A DNA stretch of 64,000 nucleotides from SAR324 cluster bacterium (GTDB lineage Bacteria > SAR324 > XYD2-FULL-50-16). Below the pieces are notes generated by a model that saw only the letters and a list, made by a program, of their open reading frames with translations, did not search any database and was not told where the DNA came from. Location of the stretch: contig JANQGX010000025.1 in NCBI GenBank assembly GCA_028282885.1, positions 62,001 through 126,000 of the forward strand, in the 5' to 3' direction. This document shows, in pieces, positions 51,545-60,770 of this stretch (positions within the stretch are counted from its first letter, which is position 1; the number at the start of each line of letters is the position of its first letter). A program made the translations under genes and the position numbers.

Positions 51545-53092
51545 CTATTTATACCGTATACCAAGCTGTTTCATTCTGAATCTGAGGGTACTTGGATTCA
51601 TATTCAGGATTCCTGCCGCACCGCCTTTTCCGGCAATTTGGCCCCCGGTGTTCTCCAAAACGAAATTAATATGATTTGCCGTCGCTTGATCCATGGTTAT
51701 TAAGGAACCGCTCGGGTAATCTGATGGTTGGTTTTTTGTTGGAACGTTTTTGTTGTTTAACTCAGGAAAGCCGAGATAATCACCTCTTGATAGAATCAAA
51801 GCACGTTCCACAATATTTTGTAACTCTCTTACATTGCCCGGCCAATCATATTGTTTTAATCGATTTATGGAAGCGCTTTCGATTCCGGGGATTTTACCCA
51901 GGTTCATTTCCTTGGCTTTTTTCTCAATAAAGTACTGCAACAAAGATGGAATATCCTCTCTCCTTAGACGAAGTGGAGGGATGCGAATCGGTAAAACATT
52001 GAGGCGATACCAAAGATCCTCTCGAAATTTGCCCTCCCGAACCATAGCCTCCAGATCGCGATGAGTGGCTGCAATCACCCTGACATCCACTTCTATTGTC
52101 TGTGCTCCTCCGATCCGTTCAAATTTTTTCTCCTGCAACACCCGCAAAAGTTTAACCTGGGCTTCCTGACTCAGCTCTCCTATCTCATCAAGAAAAAGGG
52201 TTCCGCCATCAGCTCTTTCGAATCTTCCACGTTTGCGTTCTGTAGCGCCCGTAAATGCGCCTTTCTCATGTCCGAACAGTTCACTATCGAGCAGTGAAAC
52301 CGGAATCGCACCACACTGCATTGATATCATGGGTCTTTTACGGCGCGGAGAGGTCAAGTGAATCGAATTTGCGATAACCTCTTTTCCCGTTCCTGTTTCA
52401 CCCAGAAGCAAGGCCGGACTATTGGACTGTGCGATTTGTCGGGCTTGTTGCATAACATCTTTCAATCCAAAATCCGCCCCAACAACTTCCACACCAACAG
52501 CCCGCTTTATATCGGCTGACAAGGCCTTGTTGTCTTCAGCCAGCAAATTTTTCAATTTTTCCAAATCCCGGTAACGGCGCACATTGCTCAGTGCAACAGC
52601 AACGGGTTCTTTAATGGTTGCCAATAGTGCCGCATCGGCATCCGTATATCGATCATGCCCTCTAGCGGCAATCAGAAATACCCCGATCCTCTCCCCACGG
52701 ATTTTAAGCTGAAGATTTAAGCTGGAACACTTAATCAAATTAGGGAATCGATCAAGCATCTCTTTTCGCCAGGATTCCGGGCGATTCAGTATTAAAACCG
52801 ATCCCATTTCTGTTTCCAGTGCATCCCGATCTCTTTCGTATCCGTTATATAAAGGGATCGCCGCGGCTTGAACGTCGCTCTTATAGTCAAAAAAGTCGAT
52901 ACCTTCCCGTTGCACTGACGCAACGGGAAACATGGTCATTTGCTTTACATCTGTGTGTACCAGTCCTATGGCATCAACCGGTAATATCCGGTCAAGATAG
53001 TCAAATGTATTTTGAAGTGCTTTATTAATATCCAGATCCCCACAGATCCGCAGTGTCACTTCTTTGAAAAAATCACCCTGTTTCGTCCCCAT
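51545..53092 (-). CDS. Sigma-54-dependent enhancer-binding protein with GAF domain (EBP 4)
   Basis: 515 residues from the ATG at 53092 (AAAGGAG seven bases upstream). Residues ~5-185 form the same N-terminal block and GAF fold as EBPs 2 and 3 ([20 protein letters not shown]). AAA+: [27 protein letters not shown]. The HTH is [20 protein letters not shown]. It diverges from a sigma-54 promoter at 53215 with two palindromes between them at 53109-53160, an arrangement that identifies the operon starting at 53258 as its target. The effector is unknown. Confidence 0.94.
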   Translation of the reverse strand: MGTKQGDFFKEVTLRICGDLDINKALQNTFDYLDRILPVDAIGLVHTDVKQMTMFPVASVQREGIDFFDYKSDVQAAAIPLYNGYERDRDALETEMGSVLILNRPESWRKEMLDRFPNLIKCSSLNLQLKIRGERIGVFLIAARGHDRYTDADAALLATIKEPVAVALSNVRRYRDLEKLKNLLAEDNKALSADIKRAVGVEVVGADFGLKDVMQQARQIAQSNSPALLLGETGTGKEVIANSIHLTSPRRKRPMISMQCGAIPVSLLDSELFGHEKGAFTGATERKRGRFERADGGTLFLDEIGELSQEAQVKLLRVLQEKKFERIGGAQTIEVDVRVIAATHRDLEAMVREGKFREDLWYRLNVLPIRIPPLRLRREDIPSLLQYFIEKKAKEMNLGKIPGIESASINRLKQYDWPGNVRELQNIVERALILSRGDYLGFPELNNKNVPTKNQPSDYPSGSLITMDQATANHINFVLENTGGQIAGKGGAAGILNMNPSTLRFRMKQLGIRYK

Positions 53093-53108
53093 CTGATTCT
53101 CCTTTGGC

Positions 53109-53160
53109 GCAATATTTTGCGTTAACGTAACATAGTGCGCCGAAGAAAGCAATATATTGC
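53109..53160. promoter_or_regulatory. Pair of upstream activator sites for EBP 4
   Basis: GCAATATTTTGC (53109-53120) and GCAATATATTGC (53149-53160, a perfect palindrome) are exactly 40 bp apart, i.e. on the same DNA face. They lie 55-105 bp upstream of the sigma-54 promoter and 17-68 bp upstream of the EBP 4 start, so they could mediate both activation and autoregulation. Confidence 0.75.
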
Positions 53161-53214
53161 GCAAAGGTATCAATTAGTTTCCGGCTTATTCAATAAATAT
53201 AGTGAGATACACTT

Positions 53215-53229
53215 TGGTCCGGGATTTGC
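53215..53229 (+). promoter_or_regulatory. Sigma-54 promoter of the 53-56 kb operon
   Basis: TGGTCCGGGATTTGC matches TGGCACGN4TTGC with correct spacing and a perfect -12 element. Transcription should start near 53241, 17 bases before the ATG at 53258, leaving room just for the AGGAGG there. Confidence 0.75.
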
Positions 53230-53257
53230 GATATAAACAATAAACAGGAGGAAAACA

Positions 53258-53533
53258 ATGAAATGGGTTGAACTCATACGTGTTCGTTCGTCAGCAGATG
53301 CTATTAAAGAAGCAATCCCGACTTTGAAGGAGAAAATCAGCGAAATAGGTCAATCAACAAACGCAGAGGAAACCTTTATGGCGCATCATGCTTTGTACGA
53401 TGGGGATCTGTCGGTTGTCGTTATATGGAACAACGACAGTCATCCGTTTAAATCCCGGGAAGGACTATTGCTGGCTGAACAACTTCAATTGCTGGGTCCG
53501 GTGGATCATGCCGTCTGGATCCCCGTTAAATAA
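53258..53533 (+). CDS. Small protein of unknown function
   Basis: 91 residues, with CAGGAGG before the ATG. MKWVELIRVRSSADAIKEAI and HHALYDGDLSVVVIWNNDSH suggest alternating strands and helices, possibly a ferredoxin-like (dabb/monooxygenase-like) fold; I do not recognise the family. There is no signal peptide. It is the first gene after the sigma-54 promoter. It may be a small enzyme subunit or sensor for the exported pathway encoded downstream. Confidence 0.7.
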   Translation: MKWVELIRVRSSADAIKEAIPTLKEKISEIGQSTNAEETFMAHHALYDGDLSVVVIWNNDSHPFKSREGLLLAEQLQLLGPVDHAVWIPVK

Positions 53534-53561
53534 ACTTCAAAACAGATTCCCTTGAGAAGCG

Positions 53562-53690
53562 ATGCAAAAAACTATTTCAATAACCGGTTCCGGCAGCGGC
53601 ATTGGTAAGGCAACAACCAAGTTTTTTCAGGAAAGGGGATGGAAGGCCATTGCCATTTTGCAATAGCCGGAGAAAGGATCGCAATAGCAC
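53562..53690 (+). pseudogene. Short-chain dehydrogenase fragment
   Basis: MQKTISITGSGSGIGKATTK, then FFQERGWKAIAILQ and a stop at 53664; the frame after it reads PEKGSQ and another stop. This is the N-terminal Rossmann segment of an SDR, cut after ~42 codons. The remaining ~200 codons are absent. It lies between the small protein and the hydrolase of the sigma-54 operon. Confidence 0.7.
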
Positions 53691-53836
53691 AACCATAACT
53701 TGTTTAATACCAGACCCTGACTCACATTATAGCATCCGGAGGTGCCTATGATCTGATTGTTTCAAAGTGCAATTTCGTTTACTTTTTTCGAATCAAAAAT
53801 GATCGTCATCTACAACCGAATTTAAGGAGCAAACAT

Positions 53837-54835
53837 ATGAAAACATTGAAAATGTTTATTGTTATCGGTTTGATTTTAAGCGCCTTTTCAGTAGCAACGG
53901 CCAGAGACCTGAATCCCGGAAAGAACCTTGTATCTTACGTGAGTGATGGGGATAAAGTTATCGCTCATTTGTATCTGCCAACCGACTATCAGAAGGGAAA
54001 TAAATATCCCGCTATTGTCTTCACTCCGCCGGCCACTGGGGTAAAGGAACAGACGATTGGGGTTTATGCTGAGAAATTGAGCAAAAAAGGCTTTGTCACC
54101 CTGGCATTTGATCCGCGCGGTTGGGGAGAAAGCGAGGGTATCCCCATGTATTTGGATCCGTATCGATTTGCAGACGATGCCAAGAACGCCGTGAGCTTTC
54201 TTCTGACACTGGATATGGTTGACAGCAAAAACATCTTTAGTTCAGGCATCTGCATGGGTTCCGGATTTGCCGCCCTGGCAACTGTCATGGATGCCCGTGT
54301 CAAAGCCTTGGCAGTTGTCAGCCCTTACCTGGATGGTGCCGAGACCTTTCTTAAAAACGCTCGTGGCAGTTCGGCAGCGTTAAGAAAAACAATGCTTGCC
54401 CTGGCGGCAAAGGGCAGGCAGCAATATCATGAAACCGGTAAACCTGTTTTGATAAAAGTTGTTCCCGAAACTCAAAAAGAGATCGATGCCGCTCCAACCG
54501 AGATTGCCAAAGGAATGGCCAATTATTATTTACCCGGCAAACCTGGCAACACGCCAACCTGGAAAAACGGGTTCAATACCATGACCGCTGAGCATCTGAT
54601 TACCTGGTCCATTTATAACTTCACTCATCTCTATGAAGGGATCCCGACAATCGTGATCTATGGAGATAAAGCCGCCTCTAAAGACGGTGCGGAAAGGTTT
54701 TATCAACAGGTCAACGGCCCTAAAGAGCGAGTGATTGTGAAAGGAGCCAACCATTTTGATTTATATTGGAAACCAGAATATGTCGATCCCGCCGTCGATA
54801 GAATCGAAGCTTTTCTCAAGAAGCATCTTTCATAA
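53837..54835 (+). CDS. Exported alpha/beta hydrolase with a Cys nucleophile (dienelactone-hydrolase-like)
   Basis: 332 residues with a signal peptide (1-~22). The alpha/beta-hydrolase order is clear: FTPPATGVKEQ, FDPRGWGESEG, the nucleophile elbow GICMGSG with Cys139 where most family members have Ser, Asp277 in IVIYGDKAA and His306 in GANHFD. A Cys nucleophile is known in dienelactone hydrolase. It probably hydrolyses an ester, lactone or thioester in the periplasm. TTAAGGAG precedes the ATG. It is followed after 27 bp by a Tat-exported dehydrogenase, so the two may act on the same extracytoplasmic substrate. Confidence 0.85.
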   Translation: MKTLKMFIVIGLILSAFSVATARDLNPGKNLVSYVSDGDKVIAHLYLPTDYQKGNKYPAIVFTPPATGVKEQTIGVYAEKLSKKGFVTLAFDPRGWGESEGIPMYLDPYRFADDAKNAVSFLLTLDMVDSKNIFSSGICMGSGFAALATVMDARVKALAVVSPYLDGAETFLKNARGSSAALRKTMLALAAKGRQQYHETGKPVLIKVVPETQKEIDAAPTEIAKGMANYYLPGKPGNTPTWKNGFNTMTAEHLITWSIYNFTHLYEGIPTIVIYGDKAASKDGAERFYQQVNGPKERVIVKGANHFDLYWKPEYVDPAVDRIEAFLKKHLS

Positions 54836-54862
54836 CCAACACAATTCAAAAGGAGCAATCAC

Positions 54863-55846
54863 ATGACAACTGAAAAATCAAACAAGGGTGAAAACCCATT
54901 GGATGAAGGACGCCGGAAATTCATGGTTGGCACGGCAGCAGCAGCGGTCGGTGCAGGACTTACCACCGGAATTATTCCCAACGCATTTGCCGGGTCACAC
55001 AAAGGGACACAGGATAAGGAATTCGTCGGACGCAGTGCCTTTGTAACCGGTGCTGCAAGAGGTATCGGTTATGCCTGTGCTGAATCGTTGGCCGGGAGAG
55101 GGGCGAATATCGTTCTTTTTGATATAGCGGGGCAGATCAAAGAGGTCCCTTATCCTTTGGCTACTGCGAAGGATTTGGCAGATGCCAAAAAGAAGATTGA
55201 ATCTTTGGGTGTCAAATGCATCGCAATAAAAGGAGATGTCCGTGATGGCAATGCACAGGCAGCCGCCATGAAACGAGCCGTTTCCGAGTTTGGACGCTTG
55301 GATTTCGTTGTCGCCAATGCCGGAATTACACAAATAGGCCCCATGGAAGCTTTTTCGGAAGCGGAACTTTCATTAATTATTGATATTAACCTCAAAGGAG
55401 TGATTAAAACAGTTCAGGCCGCCACTCCGATCTTGAAATCACAAAAAGCCGGCCGAATCGTCATGATGTCCTCTGTTACCGGAAGAACGGGCAGCCCGAA
55501 TTTCCCCATCTACTCGGCAACCAAATGGGGTGTTATCGGATTGACAAAAAGCACAGCCATGGCACTGGGGAAATTCAATGTCACTTGCAACGCCTTATGC
55601 CCAACATTGGTGCATACCAAACTGCTTGATAATGACTACATTTTATCAAGACTGGCCCCGGGTCGAAAATTGACCTTTGAACAGTTTAACCAGGCAGCAA
55701 AAGGCCGCCATATCCTTCCGGTTGGATTCTTTGGAGCTGAACACGTCGGTGAAGCTGCAGCGTATCTTTGTAGTGAAGGATCAGCAATGATTTCCGGTGA
55801 TGTTTTTGATATCGGTGCAGGGGCCAATGCCCAGTTTCCGGCCTAA
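54863..55846 (+). CDS. Tat-exported short-chain dehydrogenase/reductase
   Basis: 327 residues. The N-terminus has a twin-arginine signal (GRRKFMVGTAAAAVG, Arg17-Arg18, cleavage after AFA ~43). The mature protein is a complete SDR: FVTGAARGIG, VVANAG, a catalytic Ser in MMSSVTG, YSATK and CNALCPTLVHT. Export in folded form by Tat would be needed because the enzyme carries NAD(P). A periplasmic SDR is unusual because free NAD(P) is scarce there; a tightly bound cofactor is implied. It follows the exported hydrolase in the same operon. Confidence 0.88.
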   Translation: MTTEKSNKGENPLDEGRRKFMVGTAAAAVGAGLTTGIIPNAFAGSHKGTQDKEFVGRSAFVTGAARGIGYACAESLAGRGANIVLFDIAGQIKEVPYPLATAKDLADAKKKIESLGVKCIAIKGDVRDGNAQAAAMKRAVSEFGRLDFVVANAGITQIGPMEAFSEAELSLIIDINLKGVIKTVQAATPILKSQKAGRIVMMSSVTGRTGSPNFPIYSATKWGVIGLTKSTAMALGKFNVTCNALCPTLVHTKLLDNDYILSRLAPGRKLTFEQFNQAAKGRHILPVGFFGAEHVGEAAAYLCSEGSAMISGDVFDIGAGANAQFPA

Positions 55847-55859
55847 AATTCATAAGACC

Positions 55860-55885
55860 ACTGATCAAGAAATTCATCGATCAGT
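55860..55885 (+). terminator. Hairpin after the Tat-dehydrogenase gene
   Basis: ACTGATC/GATCAGT, 7-bp stem and 12-nt loop, 14 bp after the stop. No T-tract follows, so it may be a partial terminator or a stabilising stem before the outer-membrane protein gene. Confidence 0.4.
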
Positions 55886-55981
55886 AGGAGACCGGATCGA
55901 CTTCCGAGCGTTTACAAAGTTGATCCGGACCAAACTGTTGCATCTAATGATACAACTTAAAGTGAACACATAAAGGGAATC

Positions 55982-56956
55982 ATGAAACTGAAATCATTCA
56001 TTAGCATCCTGGCACTGTTTTGCCTTATCTCGGGAGTGGTAACCGCACAGGAGCAAAAACCGGACATGCAAACCAATAAGAATGTTTTTAAGGCAACTGT
56101 CGACTTAGGGGTATTGTTTGAAAATACGACCTCAACAACCAGCACCTATGGTAGTGACAAAATCAGCGATTACGGCAAAGAAGGCGAAGCTGCCAATTAT
56201 ACGACTCTCTTCCCTTTGCTGGACTTACGATACATATTGACCGAGTCCAAAACCCAACTCTACTTCGGAACCCCTACTGATGGCGAGAACTATGAAGTGG
56301 GTGCCGGTGTCATCCAGCCCTTCAGTCAATTAGGCAATCTGACTGCCATAATTGCAATAAGTGCAGGAACTGAAGAGTGGGAAAATCCCTACGAAACGGA
56401 TGTGACGCGTGAAAAAACAGACTTAAACGAACTCTCGATAAAACTGAAATTGGCGCGAGTGGGAACCACAGCTTTTGATATCTCCCTCCTAAACAAAAAT
56501 ATACGGCTGGAAAACGACGAAATTGGCAAGTTGCTACCGGATCTCGAAAGAGAGGGTACCGTAAATAACGTGCAACTCAGTTATGCTTTCAGTATTAACC
56601 AGACCAATCGAATCATCCCCGGTCTGAAAGTGGAAAAAGCTGACCTGGAAGGAGGAGCTAACAGCTACGACAAAGCCGAATTAAACCTTCACTATATACG
56701 GTTTAGCAGGACCTTTGTTCTCATGTTGCAAGCTTCAGCCAGCAATGCATTATATAAGGATATACACCCCTTGTATGATGAAACGCGAAATGAAACCGGT
56801 GTCGGCCTGGGGGTTAGAGCACGAATTCCCAACCTGTTTGACATTCAATCGTTACATACCAATATGAGCATTAGCGGTGAAAGGATTGATTCAAATATCG
56901 ATTTCTTCGACAGCCAAACGATTGATGTGGTTCTGACACTTGGTTACTCATTTTAA
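55982..56956 (+). CDS. Outer-membrane beta-barrel protein (DUF2860-like)
   Basis: 324 residues with a signal peptide (1-~22, ending VTA). The mature part alternates polar and hydrophobic residues in amphipathic strands (YILTESKTQLYFGTPTD, GVIQPFSQLGNLTAIIAIS) and ends LTLGYSF with a terminal Phe, the outer-membrane assembly signal. DUF2860 is the best remembered match. It could be a pore for the substrate of the periplasmic hydrolase and dehydrogenase encoded just before. AAAGGGA precedes the ATG. Confidence 0.75.
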   Translation: MKLKSFISILALFCLISGVVTAQEQKPDMQTNKNVFKATVDLGVLFENTTSTTSTYGSDKISDYGKEGEAANYTTLFPLLDLRYILTESKTQLYFGTPTDGENYEVGAGVIQPFSQLGNLTAIIAISAGTEEWENPYETDVTREKTDLNELSIKLKLARVGTTAFDISLLNKNIRLENDEIGKLLPDLEREGTVNNVQLSYAFSINQTNRIIPGLKVEKADLEGGANSYDKAELNLHYIRFSRTFVLMLQASASNALYKDIHPLYDETRNETGVGLGVRARIPNLFDIQSLHTNMSISGERIDSNIDFFDSQTIDVVLTLGYSF

Positions 56957-57153
56957 CACCAAGTATCAAATCAATTGGAAGAAGATGGAACTGCGGGACT
57001 GGTTGGCTTTTACACAAATTCATAGAAAAAGACTATACCATGATCGCTGCGGAAATAACGCGGAAGATGATGCATTATACGGAATAGTGCTCTAGTTTTC
57101 TCTTTTCAGCAAATGTGGCCCTTTTGCTCCAAATCCGGGATAATCAGGAATAG

Positions 57154-57318
57154 TCAACTTTCAGACATCGTGACGGCGACCAGGTTAAGTTAACAGGAAT
57201 AGCTGCGGGGATATTCCTATTCCTAATCGCAAAATTTAAGAAGCGTCCTGCATTTCAAGGTATCGGTGCGGGTCTGATTGTTATGGAGCCGTTACTTCTT
57301 GTAATGGACTTACTGTGA
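57154..57318 (+). pseudogene. Fragment of a small membrane protein gene
   Basis: An open frame without a start (stop at 57151) reads KLTGIAAGIFLFLIAKFKKR and FQGIGAGLIVMEPLLLVMDL before TGA: two hydrophobic helices with a Lys-rich loop. It looks like the C-terminus of a membrane protein whose 5' end is lost. The rest of 56957-57583 shows no gene. Confidence 0.4.
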
Positions 57319-57583
57319 ACCGAGCGCGCTGAGGTTTACTTCAAAGCCTTGCAGAACTTATAGAAATACGATCATTTTCTCATTAAATATCAAGGATGTT
57401 GCTGCAATCTGTAATATGGTTAAAAACTTCCGGGATTTGTATACCCTTTTTTCATATATTCTATCTAAGATAAAGTTATGTTGATTCGATGGTAACCCGT
57501 ATTGTTCAGAAGATCGCCATTGAATGGTTTTCATTAAATGAGACTTGAAAAACAGGTATTTGGTAGACATAAAAGGAGAAATG

Positions 57584-58487
57584 ATGGCGAAGTCAAATTG
57601 GAATACCTCTAACATCCCTGATCAAAAGGGAAGAATTGTTATTATCACCGGTGCCACAAGTGGATTAGGGAAGGAGGCAGCTCGGATTATGGCCGGGAAA
57701 AATGCGACGGTTGTCATGGCCGTTCGCAATGTGCAGAAAGGAGAGGATGTTGTTAAGGAAATCCGTAAGGAGACATCAAATAGTGATTTGTCAGTACGGG
57801 AACTAGACCTTTCCAGTCTTTCATCCGTTAAACGTTTTTCAGAAGAGTTTACCAAGGATTATGACCGGCTGGACAGACATACTGATCAACAATGCCGGTG
57901 TCATGATGTGTCCCTACTCAAAAACCGAGGATGGTTTTGAGATTCAGATTGGAACCAACCACCTCGGACACTTTGCCTTAACAGGACATTTGATGCCTGT
58001 GTTGAGAAAGACAAAGGGATCACGACTGGTCGTCACATCAAGTTTAACACATAGAACCGGAAACATTGATTTTACAGATTTCAATTGGGAAAAACGCAAA
58101 TATAGAACATCCCAGGCCTATGCAGATAGCAAAATAGCGAATCTCTATTTCACGTATGAATTGGCGCGAAAATATAAAAACGATACAAGCGCTCCGATGA
58201 TAACAGTGTCACATCCGGGTTGGACTTCCTCGGAACTCCAGCGTCATTCGGGAATTATATTGTTTTTGAATCGGTTTTTTGCGCAACGGACGGAATTAGG
58301 AACCCTGCCAACCTTGAGAGCTGCCATCGATCCAAATGCCGAGTCGGGTGATTATTATGGTCCTTCTAAATTTTTTGAAATGCGCGGCCATCCCGTAAAA
58401 GTAAAATCGAACAAACGATCTCACGATGCACAGACAGCACGCAAGCTTTGGGAATTATCCGAAGAATTTACAGGTGTGACCTATTAA
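57584..58487 (+). pseudogene. Short-chain dehydrogenase (retinol dehydrogenase-like), frameshifted
   Basis: The first frame (ATG 57584, AAAGGAG upstream) gives GRIVIITGATSGLGKEAARI to KDYDRLD. The rest ([29 protein letters not shown] with the catalytic Tyr and Lys, VSHPGW) continues in another frame to 58487. The break coincides with a 4-bp tandem duplication GACAGACA at 57872-57879; removing one unit restores a normal ~300-residue enzyme. It may be a real mutation, a phase-variable repeat or a sequencing error. The next gene starts 11 bp downstream and is also frameshifted. Confidence 0.8.
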
Positions 58488-58498
58488 GGAGATTAACC

Positions 58499-59034
58499 AT
58501 GGAATTGATCAACCATACGCTTAACTGGACAAGAGGAGAGATTTTTGAAGGTTTGATCATCGCCATTTCTGGCGTTGCGACATTATGCTGTACGTTTCTG
58601 TTCTGGAAACTGGGAACCACACCTAATGCCAAAGCTTTTGTTATTCCCCTATTGGTTTTTGCCCTGTTGTTGGCTGCCACAGGAGCATCTATGATGATAT
58701 CTAACCAGCTGAGTATCAACAAAGCTATCGCCAGGATCCGATGGCATTTGTTCAAGCGGAAAAGGAGCGCGTAGAGGGATTTCAGTGGATGTACACATTC
58801 GCCCAGGTTCTAACGACAGTCTGTTTAGTCCTGGCAATGGGCTTTATCTGGTTTACCGGGAACCGGCATATGCACGCCATCGCAATTGCCCTGATGTTGT
58901 TCAGCGTGTCGCTGATAACGATTGACTATTTTTCAAAAGAAAGGGCAAGTGTCTATTATGAGACGATCCTTCCCATCAAGCCCACGGTCATTCACGAACC
59001 GGTCAGGCAAACTTCAATACCGGACTTAAAATAA
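58499..59034 (+). pseudogene. Four-helix membrane protein gene with a frameshift
   Basis: The frame from 58499 (AAGGAG upstream) encodes MELINHTLNWTRGEIFEGLI and two transmembrane helices, then NQLSINKA and a stop at 58774. A second frame, open from just after 58703, reads AEYQQSYRQDPMAFVQAEKE and continues with two more helices to 59034. The peptide across 58711-58790 in the second frame looks native, so one ~178-residue gene has an indel near 58702-58712. The family is unknown to me beyond a remembered pattern of small four-helix proteins. Confidence 0.65.
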
Positions 59035-59644
59035 CAATGAGGTTGCTCCGGATACTAAGAACAAACCACATCCCAAAATCAGCGAATTCAATTCACAGCT
59101 AACTACCATAAAAATCTGAACTACACAGGGGATTAACTGCTGAAAAGTGCCTGAATTCACTTCTTTTCTTAATCCCGATTGATATGATTTCGAGGATAAA
59201 ACGTCTTGAACTGTTACCTGGCAATATTGTTTCCTCAACCACAACCAGGCAGGAAAAACAAGGTGGGAAATCGTTGCTACACCATTTATGACAGATTGCT
59301 GATCATGACAAATAATTTTAAAATTCAATAGATTGACTAACATTTTGACCTACTGACAGGACCATGTTTCCGGGGTGTTGATATCCCGGTATCGAAAGCT
59401 TGACGTAGCACCTGGATGCATAGTAATTCTTTATATAGAAAAATATATTTTCGTATATAGGTAATTTTCAATCGAATAATTCTGGCTACCGTTTTCTATC
59501 AATGCTTTACAGGATAGGATGCCAGAGTTGGATCAACAACCGACAGGCGGCCAGTAATCAGGAATTGTGGTTTCAAAGCAGATTCTTTGCCGGGTCCGGG
59601 AGGTTTACTATTGATACCGTAACTTTGCAATCCTGGTAAAACAA
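59035..59644. other. 610-bp intergenic region before the AraC-type regulator
   Basis: AT-rich, with no gene-like frame. ATATAGAAAAATATATTTTCG and nearby GTATATAGG (59435-59462) form AT-rich imperfect repeats that may belong to the regulator's promoter. Nothing else is supported. Confidence 0.4.
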
Positions 59645-60577
59645 TTGGCACAACTTATTCAATCAGATACTACCGTTCAAAGTGAGCTGAAACTTGAGAC
59701 AACTGCGGGAAACGCCGTTTTCAGATCCATTAAGACGACCTCTGGAATTGGTATGTCGATCACCAGGAGCGAATTTAACGCACCGGTCAGCCTGAGATAT
59801 GAGCCGCCATTCGAACCTATGGGCATAGGATTTTGCCTCTCCGGCCAGACGGAGGATAAAACCGATGGATTCAGACACACATCGACGTTGAATCCGGGTG
59901 AGACTGTTTTCAACTGGTCCAACCGCTTATCCGGGCTATCCCATACGATCGGTCCCGGCAACTGCCTGTTGGTAGCACTTTATTTCAACCATGAACTGAT
60001 TTCAGAGATTGCAGATCGATACGAACACAAGCTTCCACCGCCACTGCGGAATCCACCGGATTTACTTACCCAGCATAAAGACAAAATTACTCCATCAATG
60101 AAGGAGACCCTCCTGCAGGTCATAAGATGTCCCTATCAGGGGCTGACCCGGGATTTATACCTGGAGGGCAAGGTAATGGAACTGATGACCTATAAGTTCG
60201 ATCAACTGGGATCACAGGACAGCAGGCGGGCAGCGGATTCGTTAAAAAAAGTGGATCTGGATCGGATTTATCACGCTGCTGTGCTGTTGACCAAAGAACT
60301 TGAGAATGCCCCCAACCTGGATCAACTCTCAAGATCGGTTGGAATGTGCCGCACCAAGCTTCATGACTGCTTTTTAAAAGTCTACGGTGTCACACCGTTC
60401 GATTATCTTCAGAGCCATCGCCTTGAGACTGCAAAAACCTATTTGCTGGAAGGGATGATGAACGTGACGGAAGCTGCGTTTGCAGTTGGATATTCCAGCT
60501 CCAACTATTTTTCCCGGGCCTTTAAGAAGTACTTTGGCTCCCCTCCACAACAATACTGCCAAAACCAACCTTTGTAG
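59645..60577 (+). CDS. AraC-family regulator (PchR-like)
   Basis: 310 residues if the TTG at 59645 is the start; no strong Shine-Dalgarno sequence is seen and the start is uncertain. The C-terminal ~100 residues contain two HTH motifs: LDQLSRSVGMCRTKLHDCFL and VTEAAFAVGYSSSNYFSRAF, then KKYFGSPPQQY. The N-terminal domain resembles PchR-type siderophore sensors only loosely. It precedes a TonB-dependent receptor gene, a classic arrangement in which the regulator with bound ligand activates the receptor gene. Three phased direct repeats lie between the two genes. Confidence 0.85.
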   Translation: MAQLIQSDTTVQSELKLETTAGNAVFRSIKTTSGIGMSITRSEFNAPVSLRYEPPFEPMGIGFCLSGQTEDKTDGFRHTSTLNPGETVFNWSNRLSGLSHTIGPGNCLLVALYFNHELISEIADRYEHKLPPPLRNPPDLLTQHKDKITPSMKETLLQVIRCPYQGLTRDLYLEGKVMELMTYKFDQLGSQDSRRAADSLKKVDLDRIYHAAVLLTKELENAPNLDQLSRSVGMCRTKLHDCFLKVYGVTPFDYLQSHRLETAKTYLLEGMMNVTEAAFAVGYSSSNYFSRAFKKYFGSPPQQYCQNQPL

Positions 60578-60582
60578 ACCGG

Positions 60583-60640
60583 CGGACGATTGTGTATAAA
60601 ATCCGGATGATTTTGAACAAAATCCGGACGATTGTACCGG
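60583..60640 (+). promoter_or_regulatory. Three direct repeats phased at 21 bp, likely AraC-type regulator sites
   Basis: CGGACGATTGTG (60583), CGGATGATTTTG (60604) and CGGACGATTGTA (60625) repeat exactly every 21 bp, i.e. two helical turns. They lie ~130-190 bp before the TonB receptor start and directly after the regulator gene, as expected for an AraC-family activator. Confidence 0.75.
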
Positions 60641-60770
60641 TCTCTTTTTCCTTCTTTCGTTATCCTTATTAACGATTCGCAGCTGCACCATCGTGTACCG
60701 ACGGATCTGTTCCAAACCTGCATACAGACTTTTGTGTCTAATCACTAATCAGCTATAAGAAGGAGATAAC

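Noticed and set aside
58702..58774. Programmed ribosomal frameshift joining the two parts of the membrane protein
   Set aside because: No slippery heptamer followed by a stem was recognised at the overlap. A neighbouring gene is also frameshifted, so mutation or read error is simpler.
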